Assembly: GCF_014635305.1 (NCBI RefSeq)
Contig: NZ_BMCS01000001.1
Location: 434,001-498,000, forward strand
Reading direction: 5' to 3'
Length of the DNA: 64,000 nt
From: Williamsia phyllosphaerae
GTDB taxonomy: Bacteria; Actinomycetota; Actinomycetes; Mycobacteriales; Mycobacteriaceae
The translations under genes were made by a program, and so were the position numbers. Numbering within the stretch: the stretch's first letter is position 1; every line of letters starts with the position of its first letter. Below the pieces are notes generated by a model. That model was not told the DNA's origin. It saw nothing but the letters and a program-made list of their open reading frames with translations, and ran no database searches. Positions 25,146-34,490 of this stretch are shown here, one piece after another.

Positions 25146-25357
25146 CAACTGGACAGAACACAGGTCAGCAATGGCGCTCGCGGAGTAATCGGAATGCTCC
25201 TCACATCATCGGCCGGTGGCCGCCGTTTTCCCCGTAACCAAGGCCAGCGCCTGGCCGACGCCGGTGCAGATCCCGACCGCGTCCAAGGTTCGAGAAGCGT
25301 GTCGTCGGCAGGAGGGCATGTTCAGGGTGAGCTTGCCCCAGCTCTGATCGGACCTCC

Positions 25358-27709
25358 GTGATGGCCGCCTACCATCACGTCATGGCCAGCGCAGGCGGTA
25401 CGACAGGACGGCTCGGGACGAACACAAGTCCGAGCCTCACCCGATTCATCGCCCGGCGACGCGACCTCGCCTCGGTTGCGGGGGCTCTCACCGGATCGAG
25501 ACTGCTGACCTTGACCGGCGTCGGGGGCGTGGGGAAGACGCGACTGGCCCTCGAGTTCGCTCGCCGCGCACACGACTTCCCGGATGGCGTGTGGATGGTC
25601 AGGCTGTCCGACATCGAGACCGGGGCGGCACCCGAGAGTGTCGAGTCGGCGTTGATCGCTGCTCTGGACATCCCGGACATGTCGGCAACCAGCCCACGCG
25701 GCAAATTGCTGTTGGGGCTTCGCGCCCAGACCTCCCTGATCCTGTTGGACAACTGCGAGCACTTGATGCCGACGTTGCGAGTCCTGATTCCGGAGGTTCT
25801 TCGCGAGGCACCCGGAGTGAAGATCATCGCCACGAGTCGCGAATCCCTCGGGGTGGCAGGTGAAACACTGCACCACGTTGCGCCCCTGGACGTTCCGGAG
25901 TCAGGCCTGACGGTCCCGCAGCTGAACGCGAACCCGTCGGTTGCCCTGCTTCTCGACCGCGCTCGCGCCATCGACTCGTCAATCGAACTAACCGAGGACA
26001 ACAAATCCGATTTCGTCACACTCTGCCGACTTCTCGACGGCATACCTCTGGCCCTGGAACTCGCAGCGGTCAAGCTTCGGGTTCTCGGAATCGATCAGGT
26101 CGTGAGGCGATTCGGGTTCCACCTCACGGCACTGGAGGCGCCGCCCGGTGCCACAACGGACTCACGGCATCGTTCGCTGCGAGCGATGGTCGACTGGAGC
26201 TATCGCCTGTGTACGCCCGAGACCCAGGCACTGTGGCGCCGCATCTCGGTGTGCACGAGCGACGTCGACATCGAGCTGATCGAGTCCATGGCGGCCGCCG
26301 ACGTCGAACCACCCGATCTGTTGGGCCTTGTCGAGAGCCTGGTCTCACAGTCGATCCTTCTGACCGAGCGGGACGGTGGTGAGATGCGATATCGGCTGCC
26401 GGCTCCGCTTCGCGACTACGGGTTGGAACTGGCCGAGAGTAGCGGTGAGATCGCGACCTTTACCCGCGATCACAGAGAGGCCTTGAGCCGACGGGCGGAG
26501 CAGGCGTTTCACGGTTGGTGCAGTGATCGACAACGAACCCTGCTCCGGCAGATGCGTATGGACCATCCCGGATACGTTGCTGCGATCGAGTGGAGTCTGA
26601 CCACTCCCGGCGAGCAGGCAGCAGGCCTGCGGCTGGTCGCGCGCCTTCGATGGCACTGGTTGTCGGGCGGTCTTCTCGCCGAGGGTCGCATCCGATCGGA
26701 CGCCGCCCTCGCCCGTGTCTCCGAACCGGGTATCGATCGTGCCCAGTGTCTGTTCGCGAACGTGTGGATCGCGCTCATTCAGGGCGACCCTGGCGCGAGC
26801 GCCACCTACCTCGCCGACCTGTCGTCGGTTGCCGAGCGTCTTGCCGACCCTCGCATTGCCGTCGATGTCGTGCAGGGCAACGCCATGCTCGCCCTCTTCA
26901 CGGGCGACATCTCCGGCGCGATCGAGGGATTTGAGCAGGCCGCCCAGCGTTATGCGTCGATCTCAGAGCGGTACATGCAACTCACCGCCGGCTACCTTCT
27001 CGCCTCAGCACATGTGCTCACCGGCGATCCTCGTCGCGCCCTGGAGGCGAGCGAACAGGTCATACGCCTGAGTGAGGCGACCGGGGAGGGATCGGCCAGA
27101 AGCTACGCATTGTGGGTACGGGGCCTGGCCCAATGGCAGGCGGGGTCTCTCGACGACGCACAACGGTCAGTGGACGCCGCGTTGGCAATCCAGGCCGAGC
27201 TCCTCGACAGCATCTGCACCGCGTTGTGCATGCACCTGTTGGCGTGCATCGCTTTCGATCGCGGCGACGTTGATCGGGCGGATGAGTTGTCCCGTGTCGC
27301 CGACCGGACGTGGTCGGCGCTCGGAACGTCGCTGGAGGCGTTCGGAGCACCTCTGGCAGACCTCTTGCGTGAACGCATCCCGCGTCAGCACACACCTGAC
27401 GCACCCGTTGTCGCAGCACCGGTCGGAGCTTCCCAGCAGCATCCGTCCGAAGGTCTGGCTCAGGTGATGCGAACACGGGCGCGCGCAGTCTCGTCGTCGT
27501 CGATCACCCAAATACTGACCAAGCGAGAAGCCGAGGTGGCGGCGCTGGTGACGGACGGGTTGTCGAACCGCGACATAGCCGCGAGGTTGACGATCTCCAA
27601 GCGCACCGCTGACGGCCACGTCGAACGGATACTGGCGAAACTCGACCTGACCTCACGCCACCAGGTGGCCGGTTGGCTCGCCCGCAACGGCGACATCTCG
27701 ACACCGTGA
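25358..27709 (+). CDS. LuxR-type STAND-ATPase transcriptional regulator
   Basis: A 783-residue multidomain regulator. The N-terminal NTPase has a Walker A GVGGVGKTRL near 54-63, a Walker B-like TSLILLDNCEHL, and SRESLGVAGE. A middle region of helical TPR-like repeats (about 400-660) follows, and a C-terminal LuxR HTH (LTKREAEVAALVTDGLSNRDIA, about 720-783). Such STAND regulators switch on when ligand and ATP bind. It is 88 bp upstream of the BVMO-esterase gene on the same strand and is the likely activator of the unit C pathway. Start is GTG 25358 or ATG 25361/25382. Confidence 0.85.
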   Translation: MMAAYHHVMASAGGTTGRLGTNTSPSLTRFIARRRDLASVAGALTGSRLLTLTGVGGVGKTRLALEFARRAHDFPDGVWMVRLSDIETGAAPESVESALIAALDIPDMSATSPRGKLLLGLRAQTSLILLDNCEHLMPTLRVLIPEVLREAPGVKIIATSRESLGVAGETLHHVAPLDVPESGLTVPQLNANPSVALLLDRARAIDSSIELTEDNKSDFVTLCRLLDGIPLALELAAVKLRVLGIDQVVRRFGFHLTALEAPPGATTDSRHRSLRAMVDWSYRLCTPETQALWRRISVCTSDVDIELIESMAAADVEPPDLLGLVESLVSQSILLTERDGGEMRYRLPAPLRDYGLELAESSGEIATFTRDHREALSRRAEQAFHGWCSDRQRTLLRQMRMDHPGYVAAIEWSLTTPGEQAAGLRLVARLRWHWLSGGLLAEGRIRSDAALARVSEPGIDRAQCLFANVWIALIQGDPGASATYLADLSSVAERLADPRIAVDVVQGNAMLALFTGDISGAIEGFEQAAQRYASISERYMQLTAGYLLASAHVLTGDPRRALEASEQVIRLSEATGEGSARSYALWVRGLAQWQAGSLDDAQRSVDAALAIQAELLDSICTALCMHLLACIAFDRGDVDRADELSRVADRTWSALGTSLEAFGAPLADLLRERIPRQHTPDAPVVAAPVGASQQHPSEGLAQVMRTRARAVSSSSITQILTKREAEVAALVTDGLSNRDIAARLTISKRTADGHVERILAKLDLTSRHQVAGWLARNGDISTP

Positions 27710-27796
27710 CGACGCGAGCGCGGTCATCAGAAACAGGTATGCAGGCAGGTATTCCTACGCTTATGCGCGCCGGTTCACCGGCGGAACATCAGTGGC

Positions 27797-30370
27797 ATGG
27801 ATCACACGCATGTAGACGCCGTCATCGTCGGCGCCGGGTTCTCCGGGCTGTACGCGACGCATCGCCTCCGTAATGTGGACGGGCTGGCCGTTCAGTCCTT
27901 CGAGGCCGGCTCCGACCCGGGTGGCGTCTGGTATTGGAACAACTACCCGGGTGCCCGCTGCGACTTCGAGAGTCTGCACTACTCGTACACGTTCGATGAG
28001 GCGCTGGCCCGGGAGTGGCGTTGGAAAGAGCGCTACGCAGCGCAGCCGGAGATCCGAGCCTATTTGAGCCACGTCGCCGACCGATTCGATCTCCGGCGTA
28101 GCTACCGCTTCGACACCCGGGTGGTGAGCGCGGTCTGGGATGACTCGGCCGCCGAATGGGTCGTCTCCCCAGACGATGGGTCGATCACCAAGGCCCGCTA
28201 TTTCATCAACGCAGCGGGCGCGTTCGGGGTGACGAAGAAGTCGGACTTCGCCGGCGAAGACGTGTTCGGCGGAACCGTCGTACACACCAGCCAGTGGCCT
28301 GCCGAGGGGTTGGACCTCGCGGGTAAGCGCGTGGCGGTCGTCGGAACCGGCTCCACCGGTATCCAGGTGATCCAGACCATCGCGAGCACCGTCGCCGAGT
28401 TGACGGTGTTCCAGCGCACCGCGAACTACGCGTGCCCGCTCGGGAACAAGCCGCTCGAGGACGACGAGTTCGCGGCGGCGGCGGCGAACTTTCGCGAGCG
28501 ACGCGTACAAGCACGGAACAGCATCGCCGGGGCGCCATATCCGCGGGCCGTGCGGCCCGCGATGGCAGACAGCCCCGGGGAACGGGAACACACCTACGAC
28601 ACGTACTACAACGGCGGCGGTTTCCGCATGCTCGCCTCGACCTACTTCGACCTACTCTTCGATCCCCGCGCCAATGAGACCGTGGCCGACTACATCCGGG
28701 CCAAGATCCGCGAACGTGTCACCGACCCGGTGACCGCCGAGTTGCTCTGCCCCGACAACCACGCCTACGGCGCGAAGCGCACCCCGTTCGAGACGAAGTA
28801 CTACGAGGCCTTCAACCTCCCCCACGTGCAGCTGGTCGACGCCCGTTCGACCCCGATCTCGTCGATCACCCCGACAGGTATCGCGACATCAGACGAGCAC
28901 TACGAGTTCGATGTGATCATCCTGGCGACAGGCTTCGACGTAGGCGCCGGCGCATTGACCAAAATGGGCGTCATCGGCCGGGGAGGACGAAAGCTCACCG
29001 CGCACTGGGCCAACGGACAACGGTGCTATCTCGGTACCGCCACGCATGGCTTTCCGAACCTCTTCCACATCAACGGGCCGCAGAGCGCGGCCGCAGTGTT
29101 CAACAACCCGCTGGCCATCGAGGACAGTGTCGACTTCGTCAGCGGGCTCATCCACGAGATGACAACGTCGGGACGCAAGGCCGTCGAGGCAACCGCAGAG
29201 GCCGAGGAGCGGTACAACGCCATGGTCACCGAAGTGGCCGACTCGACACTGATACCGACGTCACAGTCCTGGTACATGGGCGACAACATCGCGGGCAAGC
29301 CTCGGACGCCCGTGTCGCTGTTCACCGGTGCGCCGATGTTCCGGGCCATCGTCGCGGAGGTCCAAGCAGACAACTACGCGGGATTCGCCTTCGCCGGTGC
29401 GGCCCGTCCCGTCTCGAATCTCGTCAATCTCGATGGCGCTGCGGTGTTTCTGCTCGCCGGGATGCTGAACATGGGGCTGAAGTCGCTCGAGGAGCAAGAC
29501 CTCGATGAGGCGCGGGCAGCGATGAACGGGTTCGTCGCATTCCAGGCACCAGTCGCCGCCGGCGTTCACATCGCCGAGGCGCAGTTCACGACCGACGGTG
29601 AGCAGCGCGCACTGCGCATCTACCGACCCGCGAGCGATGGCCGACTGCCGGTACTCGTGATGCTCCACGGTGGCGGATGGATCGGCGGTGGCCTCGACGC
29701 ATTCGACGAGCCCTGCGCTGATCTGGCCGACCGGCTCGGAGTCGTCGTGGTGTCACCGGACTATCGACTCGCCCCGGAGAACCCGTTCCCCGCTGCGTCC
29801 GAAGACATCCTGCGGGTGTTGGACTGGGTGCAGTCGCACGTCGAGGACCACGGTGGCGATCCATCCCAGGTCGCGATCGGCGGGGAGAGCGCCGGCGCGA
29901 ACCTCGCAACCGTCACGGCTCTGCGTATCCGTGATCACGGCGGCCCACCGCTCTGCGCGCAGGTACTGGTGGCCCCCAGCGTCGACGCTCACGCCGACAC
30001 CGAGTCCCGCATCCGATACGCCACCGGGCCGTTCCTCTCAACCGCGGTCGGCGCCCGGATGGTGCAGCTGTACGCCGGCGACGCAACCGATGTGACCTCG
30101 CCGTACATCTCGCCGCTGCGTGCAGAGGATTTATCGGGGCTACCGCCCACCTTCATCGCCACCATGGGTATCGACCCCCTACGTGACGAGGGCGAGGAAT
30201 ACGGCCGGGCCTTGACTTCTGCGGGTGTCACGACGATGTGCCGGCGGTTCGACGGGCTTCCGCACACGGCGTTCTCGATGTCAGGGGCAATTCCGAGATC
30301 CATGGAGATCCGAGAGGGCATCGCGGCGTTCCTTCGCCCGATTCTGACGCGGCAGACCGTCGACGCCTGA
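27797..30370 (+). CDS. Baeyer-Villiger monooxygenase fused to an HSL-type esterase
   Basis: An 857-residue two-domain enzyme. Residues 1 to about 560 form a class B flavoprotein with the FAD motif GAGFSG (12-17) and the BVMO fingerprint FxGxxxHxxxWP (FGGTVVHTSQWP, about 156-167). A second Rossmann motif GTGSTG follows. Residues about 590-857 form a hormone-sensitive-lipase-family hydrolase with the oxyanion motif HGGGW near 624 and nucleophile elbow GESAG at 696-700 (Ser698). The first half would turn a ketone into an ester with NADPH and O2, and the second would hydrolyse it. In most bacteria these are separate genes. No stop or frameshift separates the halves. Confidence 0.88.
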   Translation: MDHTHVDAVIVGAGFSGLYATHRLRNVDGLAVQSFEAGSDPGGVWYWNNYPGARCDFESLHYSYTFDEALAREWRWKERYAAQPEIRAYLSHVADRFDLRRSYRFDTRVVSAVWDDSAAEWVVSPDDGSITKARYFINAAGAFGVTKKSDFAGEDVFGGTVVHTSQWPAEGLDLAGKRVAVVGTGSTGIQVIQTIASTVAELTVFQRTANYACPLGNKPLEDDEFAAAAANFRERRVQARNSIAGAPYPRAVRPAMADSPGEREHTYDTYYNGGGFRMLASTYFDLLFDPRANETVADYIRAKIRERVTDPVTAELLCPDNHAYGAKRTPFETKYYEAFNLPHVQLVDARSTPISSITPTGIATSDEHYEFDVIILATGFDVGAGALTKMGVIGRGGRKLTAHWANGQRCYLGTATHGFPNLFHINGPQSAAAVFNNPLAIEDSVDFVSGLIHEMTTSGRKAVEATAEAEERYNAMVTEVADSTLIPTSQSWYMGDNIAGKPRTPVSLFTGAPMFRAIVAEVQADNYAGFAFAGAARPVSNLVNLDGAAVFLLAGMLNMGLKSLEEQDLDEARAAMNGFVAFQAPVAAGVHIAEAQFTTDGEQRALRIYRPASDGRLPVLVMLHGGGWIGGGLDAFDEPCADLADRLGVVVVSPDYRLAPENPFPAASEDILRVLDWVQSHVEDHGGDPSQVAIGGESAGANLATVTALRIRDHGGPPLCAQVLVAPSVDAHADTESRIRYATGPFLSTAVGARMVQLYAGDATDVTSPYISPLRAEDLSGLPPTFIATMGIDPLRDEGEEYGRALTSAGVTTMCRRFDGLPHTAFSMSGAIPRSMEIREGIAAFLRPILTRQTVDA

Positions 30371-30464
30371 GCGTGTCGCGACTGACCAGGACGGCCCGTG
30401 CTCGGTCACGTCTGAAGTCGTTGTGCGTCCCAGCAAAGTGTTCACATCATTCGAAGGGTTGTTG

Positions 30465-31946
30465 ATGCATTTCGCCACCGTGACCGCCTCGCGGGCCGCC
30501 GCCGCACCGGACGCACCCGCGGTGTCCGACGACGTCCGATCGCTGTCGAACCGACAGTTCGACGACGCAGTGGGACAGGCAGCTGCCGTGCTGCGGTCGA
30601 GAGGTATCGGTGCCGGCGACGTCGTGGCGGTGATGCTGCCCAACGCAGTCGATTTCGTGGTGACGCTGTTCGCGGCCTGGCGACTCGGGGCGACGGTCAC
30701 GCCGGTCAACCCAGCATTGGGCCCACGCGAGATCGGATTTCAGATTGCGGACTGTTCGGCGGCGATCATCGTCACCGGCTCGTCGTTCCTCGAGAAAATA
30801 CCTGACGACGTGTCGACGGTGACGGAGATCCTCGAGCAGCAACACTCAGAAAATGGGGTGGTGACCGAACAGCTGCACCGGTCAGCCGACGACGTGGCCC
30901 TGTTGATCTACACCAGCGGCACCACTGGACGCCCAAAGGGAGTCATTCTCGATCACGCCAACCTCGACGCGATGAGTTCGATGGCGATCGAAGCGTTCTC
31001 GCACAACGAGGCATCGCGCAGTTTGCTGATCTTGCCGCTGTTTCACGTCAACGGGATTGTCATCAGTGTGCTGGCGCCACTGGCTGCGGGCGGCTCTGTG
31101 ACCATTCTGGGCAGGTTTGATCCCCGGCTGTTCTTTGAGCGGATCGAGGCAGTTCGGCCGACCTACTTCTCGGGTGTGCCCACAATCTTCACAATGCTCG
31201 CGAACCTTCCGGAGTCAGTGCGCCCGGATACCTCGTCGGTGCAGTTCGCCGTCTGTGGAGCGGCGCCGGCCAGCGCGGAACTTTTAGAGAGATTTGAGCA
31301 GCGTTTCGGTATTCCCGTGGTCGAGGGGTACGGGCTATCGGAAGCAACCTGCGCGTCAACGGTCAACCCGCTGAACGGTGTCCGTAAACCGGGCACCGTC
31401 GGGCCGGCGCTGCCGGGGCAGACCGTCATTGTCGTTGACGAGCAGGGCGCCGCAATCGCTGACGGGCGTCCCGGCGAGATCCTCGTCAAGGGACCCAATG
31501 TCATGCGGGGGTATCTCGGACGACCGGAGGAAACCGCCACAACCGTCGTCGACGGCTGGTTGCACACCGGCGATATCGGCCAACTCGACATCGATGGGTA
31601 CCTGACGTTGGTTGATCGTGCCAAAGACATGATCATCCGAAACGGGGAGAACATCTACCCCAAGGAAATCGAAAACGCCGCATACCAGCTCGACGGTGTA
31701 CGCGAAGTCGCCGTTGTGGGACAGCCACATCCGGTTCGGGGTGAGGAACCGGTGATGTTCGCGTCTCTGAACCCAGGCACCACGATCACAGCCGACGACA
31801 TTCAGACGCACCTCGCCGACAACCTGGCCAAATACAAGCGCCCAGTGACGATCACCATCACCGACGAGGTCCCGAAAAATCCCGTCGGCAAGATCGACAA
31901 ACCCGCCCTGCGTCGCCAACTGCCCGCGACCAGCCCCGCATCCTGA
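30465..31946 (+). CDS. Acyl-CoA ligase (AMP-forming)
   Basis: A 493-residue ANL-superfamily ligase. It has the AMP-binding P-loop YTSGTTGRPKGV, motif YGLSEAT, the TGD motif in WLHTGDIG, and the C-terminal lysine motif NPVGKIDK. It activates a carboxylic acid to its CoA thioester through an acyl-adenylate. ATG 30465 follows a GAAGGG site; a GTG at 30423 would extend it by 14 residues. It follows the BVMO-esterase by 94 bp on the same strand and probably activates the acid released by ester hydrolysis. Confidence 0.88.
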   Translation: MHFATVTASRAAAAPDAPAVSDDVRSLSNRQFDDAVGQAAAVLRSRGIGAGDVVAVMLPNAVDFVVTLFAAWRLGATVTPVNPALGPREIGFQIADCSAAIIVTGSSFLEKIPDDVSTVTEILEQQHSENGVVTEQLHRSADDVALLIYTSGTTGRPKGVILDHANLDAMSSMAIEAFSHNEASRSLLILPLFHVNGIVISVLAPLAAGGSVTILGRFDPRLFFERIEAVRPTYFSGVPTIFTMLANLPESVRPDTSSVQFAVCGAAPASAELLERFEQRFGIPVVEGYGLSEATCASTVNPLNGVRKPGTVGPALPGQTVIVVDEQGAAIADGRPGEILVKGPNVMRGYLGRPEETATTVVDGWLHTGDIGQLDIDGYLTLVDRAKDMIIRNGENIYPKEIENAAYQLDGVREVAVVGQPHPVRGEEPVMFASLNPGTTITADDIQTHLADNLAKYKRPVTITITDEVPKNPVGKIDKPALRRQLPATSPAS

Positions 31947-32023
31947 CCGGTTAGCTCTCCGGTCTCACTATCTGCCTGTCCCGCGACGCGCGGGCACGAA
32001 CCACCGACCAAGAAAAGAGGCCG

Positions 32024-33184
32024 ATGAGCGCCCCGGATTTCGACCTGTTCGCCCTGCCCGAGGAGCACGACGCGCTGCGTGAGGCCATCCGCGCGCTCAC
32101 GGAGAAGGAGATCGAGCCGTACGCGGCCGACGTCGACGAGAACTCGCGCTTCCCGCAGGAGGCGCTCGACGCCCTGAATGCGTCGGGTTTCAACGCGATC
32201 CACGTGCCCGAGGAGTTCGAGGGTCAGGGCGCGGACTCGGTCGCGGCCTGCATCGTGATCGAGGAGGTCGCACGGGCCGACGCGTCGGCGTCGTTGATCC
32301 CGGCGGTCAACAAGCTTGGCACCATGGGCCTGATCCTCAACGGCTCCGACGAACTCAAGAAGCAGGTGCTGCCCGAAATCGCCGGAGGTTCGGCAATGGC
32401 CTCGTACGGACTGTCGGAGCGGGAGGCCGGTTCGGACGCGGCCGCGATGCGTACCCGTGCGAAGGAGACCGCCGACGGGTGGGTGCTCAACGGCGCCAAG
32501 GCCTGGATCACCAACGGCGGCAGGTCGACCTGGTACACCGTGATGGCGGTTACCGACCCCGACAAGGGCGCCAACGGCATCTCCGCGTTCATGGTCCACA
32601 AGGACGATCCCGGCTTCTCCACCGGCGGCTACGAGCGCAAGCTCGGCATCAAGGGCTCGCCGACCGCGGAGTTGTATTTCGAGAACTGTGAGATCCCCGC
32701 CGACCGCATCATCGGCGAGCCCGGTACCGGCTTCAAGACCGCCCTGCAGACCCTCGACCACACCCGTCCCACCATCGGGGCGCAGGCCGTCGGTATCGCG
32801 CAGGGTGCGCTGGACAAGACCATCGAGTACATCAAGGACCGCAAGCAGTTCGGCAAGACCATCTCGCAGTTCCAGGGCGTGGAGTTCATGATCGCCGACA
32901 TGGCGATGAACATCGAGGCGGCCCGGCTGATGGTCTACACCTCCGCGGCACGCGCCGAGCGCGGCGAGAAGAACCTCGGGTTCATCTCGTCGGCCTCGAA
33001 GTGTTTCGCCTCTGACGTCGCCATGAAGGTCACCACCGACGCGGTCCAGCTGTTCGGTGGCGCCGGCTACACCCGCGACTTCCCCGTCGAGCGCATGATG
33101 CGCGACGCGAAGATCACCCAGATCTACGGGGGCACCAACCAGATCCAGCGGGTCGTGATGTCACGCGCACTGCTGCAGGGCTAG
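32024..33184 (+). CDS. Acyl-CoA dehydrogenase (FadE-type), catalytic Glu replaced by Gly
   Basis: A 386-residue FAD-dependent acyl-CoA dehydrogenase resembling mycobacterial FadE25. It has YGLSEREAGSDAAAMRT and WITNGG for FAD and substrate contacts, RKQFGKTISQFQ, and VQLFGGAGYTRDFPVERMMRDAKI near the end. The usual catalytic base sits in IYEGTNQIQR. Here the codon at 33128-33130 is GGG, giving IYGGTNQIQR with Gly at residue 369. One A-to-G change explains this. The enzyme may be inactive, use another base, or carry a sequence error. It fits as the beta-oxidation step after the ligase. Confidence 0.88.
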   Translation: MSAPDFDLFALPEEHDALREAIRALTEKEIEPYAADVDENSRFPQEALDALNASGFNAIHVPEEFEGQGADSVAACIVIEEVARADASASLIPAVNKLGTMGLILNGSDELKKQVLPEIAGGSAMASYGLSEREAGSDAAAMRTRAKETADGWVLNGAKAWITNGGRSTWYTVMAVTDPDKGANGISAFMVHKDDPGFSTGGYERKLGIKGSPTAELYFENCEIPADRIIGEPGTGFKTALQTLDHTRPTIGAQAVGIAQGALDKTIEYIKDRKQFGKTISQFQGVEFMIADMAMNIEAARLMVYTSAARAERGEKNLGFISSASKCFASDVAMKVTTDAVQLFGGAGYTRDFPVERMMRDAKITQIYGGTNQIQRVVMSRALLQG

Positions 33185-33360
33185 ATCATGCGCGCCATCA
33201 GACCCGCTCATGGATTCGGCTGATAGCCACATCACGCACGTGAGAGCACGGCAGGAGGGGGTCGACGTTAATGGACATCACCACGGGTGCGTGGCGAGCG
33301 TGCCCGCCACGCAGCAATCGAAACAGGCCAATGAACTTACTCATCCTCTAGAGACTTGAA

Positions 33361-34179
33361 ATGAAAGATCTGAACAACCGCGTAGCCGTCGTCACCGGAG
33401 CCGCCAGCGGTATCGGGCTGGGAATGGTCGAGGAGTTCGCGGCCGCAGGTATGCGGGTTGTGCTCGCCGACATCGAGAAAAAGCCCCTCGACGAGGCCGT
33501 CGCCAGGCTGACAGAGTCCGGCGTCGAAGCGATCGGTGTCGTGACGGACGTGACCGACCGCCGCGCGATCGAGACTCTCGCGGCAGCGACGATGGACACC
33601 TTTGGTGCGGTCCACGTGTTGTGCAACAACGCCGGAGTCGAATACGGCGGCCTGTTCGAGGAGGTGCCCCCCGAGGCATGGCGATGGGTACTGGATGTGA
33701 ACGTGCTGGGTGTCATCCACGGGTGCCAGGTCTTTCTGCCGCTGCTGCGGCAGCAACACGAGGGGCACATTGTGAATACGGCGTCGATCGCAGGGTTCAA
33801 CAGCAGCGTTCCCACGATGGCTCCATACATCGCGTCAAAGTTCGCCGTAGTCGGCCTGACGGAATCGCTTGCCGCCGAGCTGCAAACGGCCGGGGTACCG
33901 GTGGGTGTCTCATTGCTGGCGCCGGCCAACGTCAGAACGCGAATGGTCGAGGCAGAACGAAACAGACCTGCCGATGTTCCCGCGTCGCTCGATACCCCGA
34001 CGCGACGCGCGGTACTAAAGCTCATCGACGACGTGATGGCCAACGGTATCGAGCCACGCGAGTGCGGTGCGATGGTCGCCGATGCCATCCGCAACGACCG
34101 CTTCTACATTTTCACGGAGCAGATCATGGCATTCGATGGAGTACGTAATCGGCTACAGCGGATGGACGACGGCGAGTAG
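33361..34179 (+). CDS. SDR-family oxidoreductase
   Basis: A 272-residue classical short-chain dehydrogenase/reductase. The cofactor motif TGAASGIG is at about 12-19, with CNNAG, and the catalytic YxxxK is present as YIASK. Asp in VLADIEK near residue 40 favours NAD(H). It may oxidise the alcohol released by the esterase or a hydroxyacyl intermediate in unit C. ATG 33361 is preceded by GAGACTTGAA. An inverted repeat follows three bases after its stop. Confidence 0.83.
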   Translation: MKDLNNRVAVVTGAASGIGLGMVEEFAAAGMRVVLADIEKKPLDEAVARLTESGVEAIGVVTDVTDRRAIETLAAATMDTFGAVHVLCNNAGVEYGGLFEEVPPEAWRWVLDVNVLGVIHGCQVFLPLLRQQHEGHIVNTASIAGFNSSVPTMAPYIASKFAVVGLTESLAAELQTAGVPVGVSLLAPANVRTRMVEAERNRPADVPASLDTPTRRAVLKLIDDVMANGIEPRECGAMVADAIRNDRFYIFTEQIMAFDGVRNRLQRMDDGE

Positions 34180-34181
34180 CC

Positions 34182-34201
34182 ATTACCGGACGTACGGTAA
34201 T
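34182..34201. repeat. Inverted repeat after the SDR gene
   Basis: ATTACCG-N6-CGGTAAT, two perfect 7-bp arms directly after the SDR stop. There is no T-run, so it is a weak terminator candidate. The half-sites TTACCG/CGGTAA are the same as in the parA palindromes, but spaced apart. Confidence 0.4.
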
Positions 34202-34490
34202 CGCCCTCACCCGTGCGACCGACCGCTATCCCACTCAAACGGACGCACCGGAGCCATTTAACCGGGGCGAGGTCGCCTCCACTATTGATCGAAATCAGTA
34301 CGACGAGCCATCAACCGCCCGCGAGTCGTCCTCACAACGCGGTCTTCGAGCAATGGAGATTGTTGCCCGCACACACTCTGAGTCTCCGACCGACATCCGG
34401 TGCGCCGCCTCGCGGAAGAGCGCTAAGCAGTGAATGAATTGTGGCCCCGGCACTACCGCGAGAAATCGCACCCAGCAGCGCTGTCGGGGG

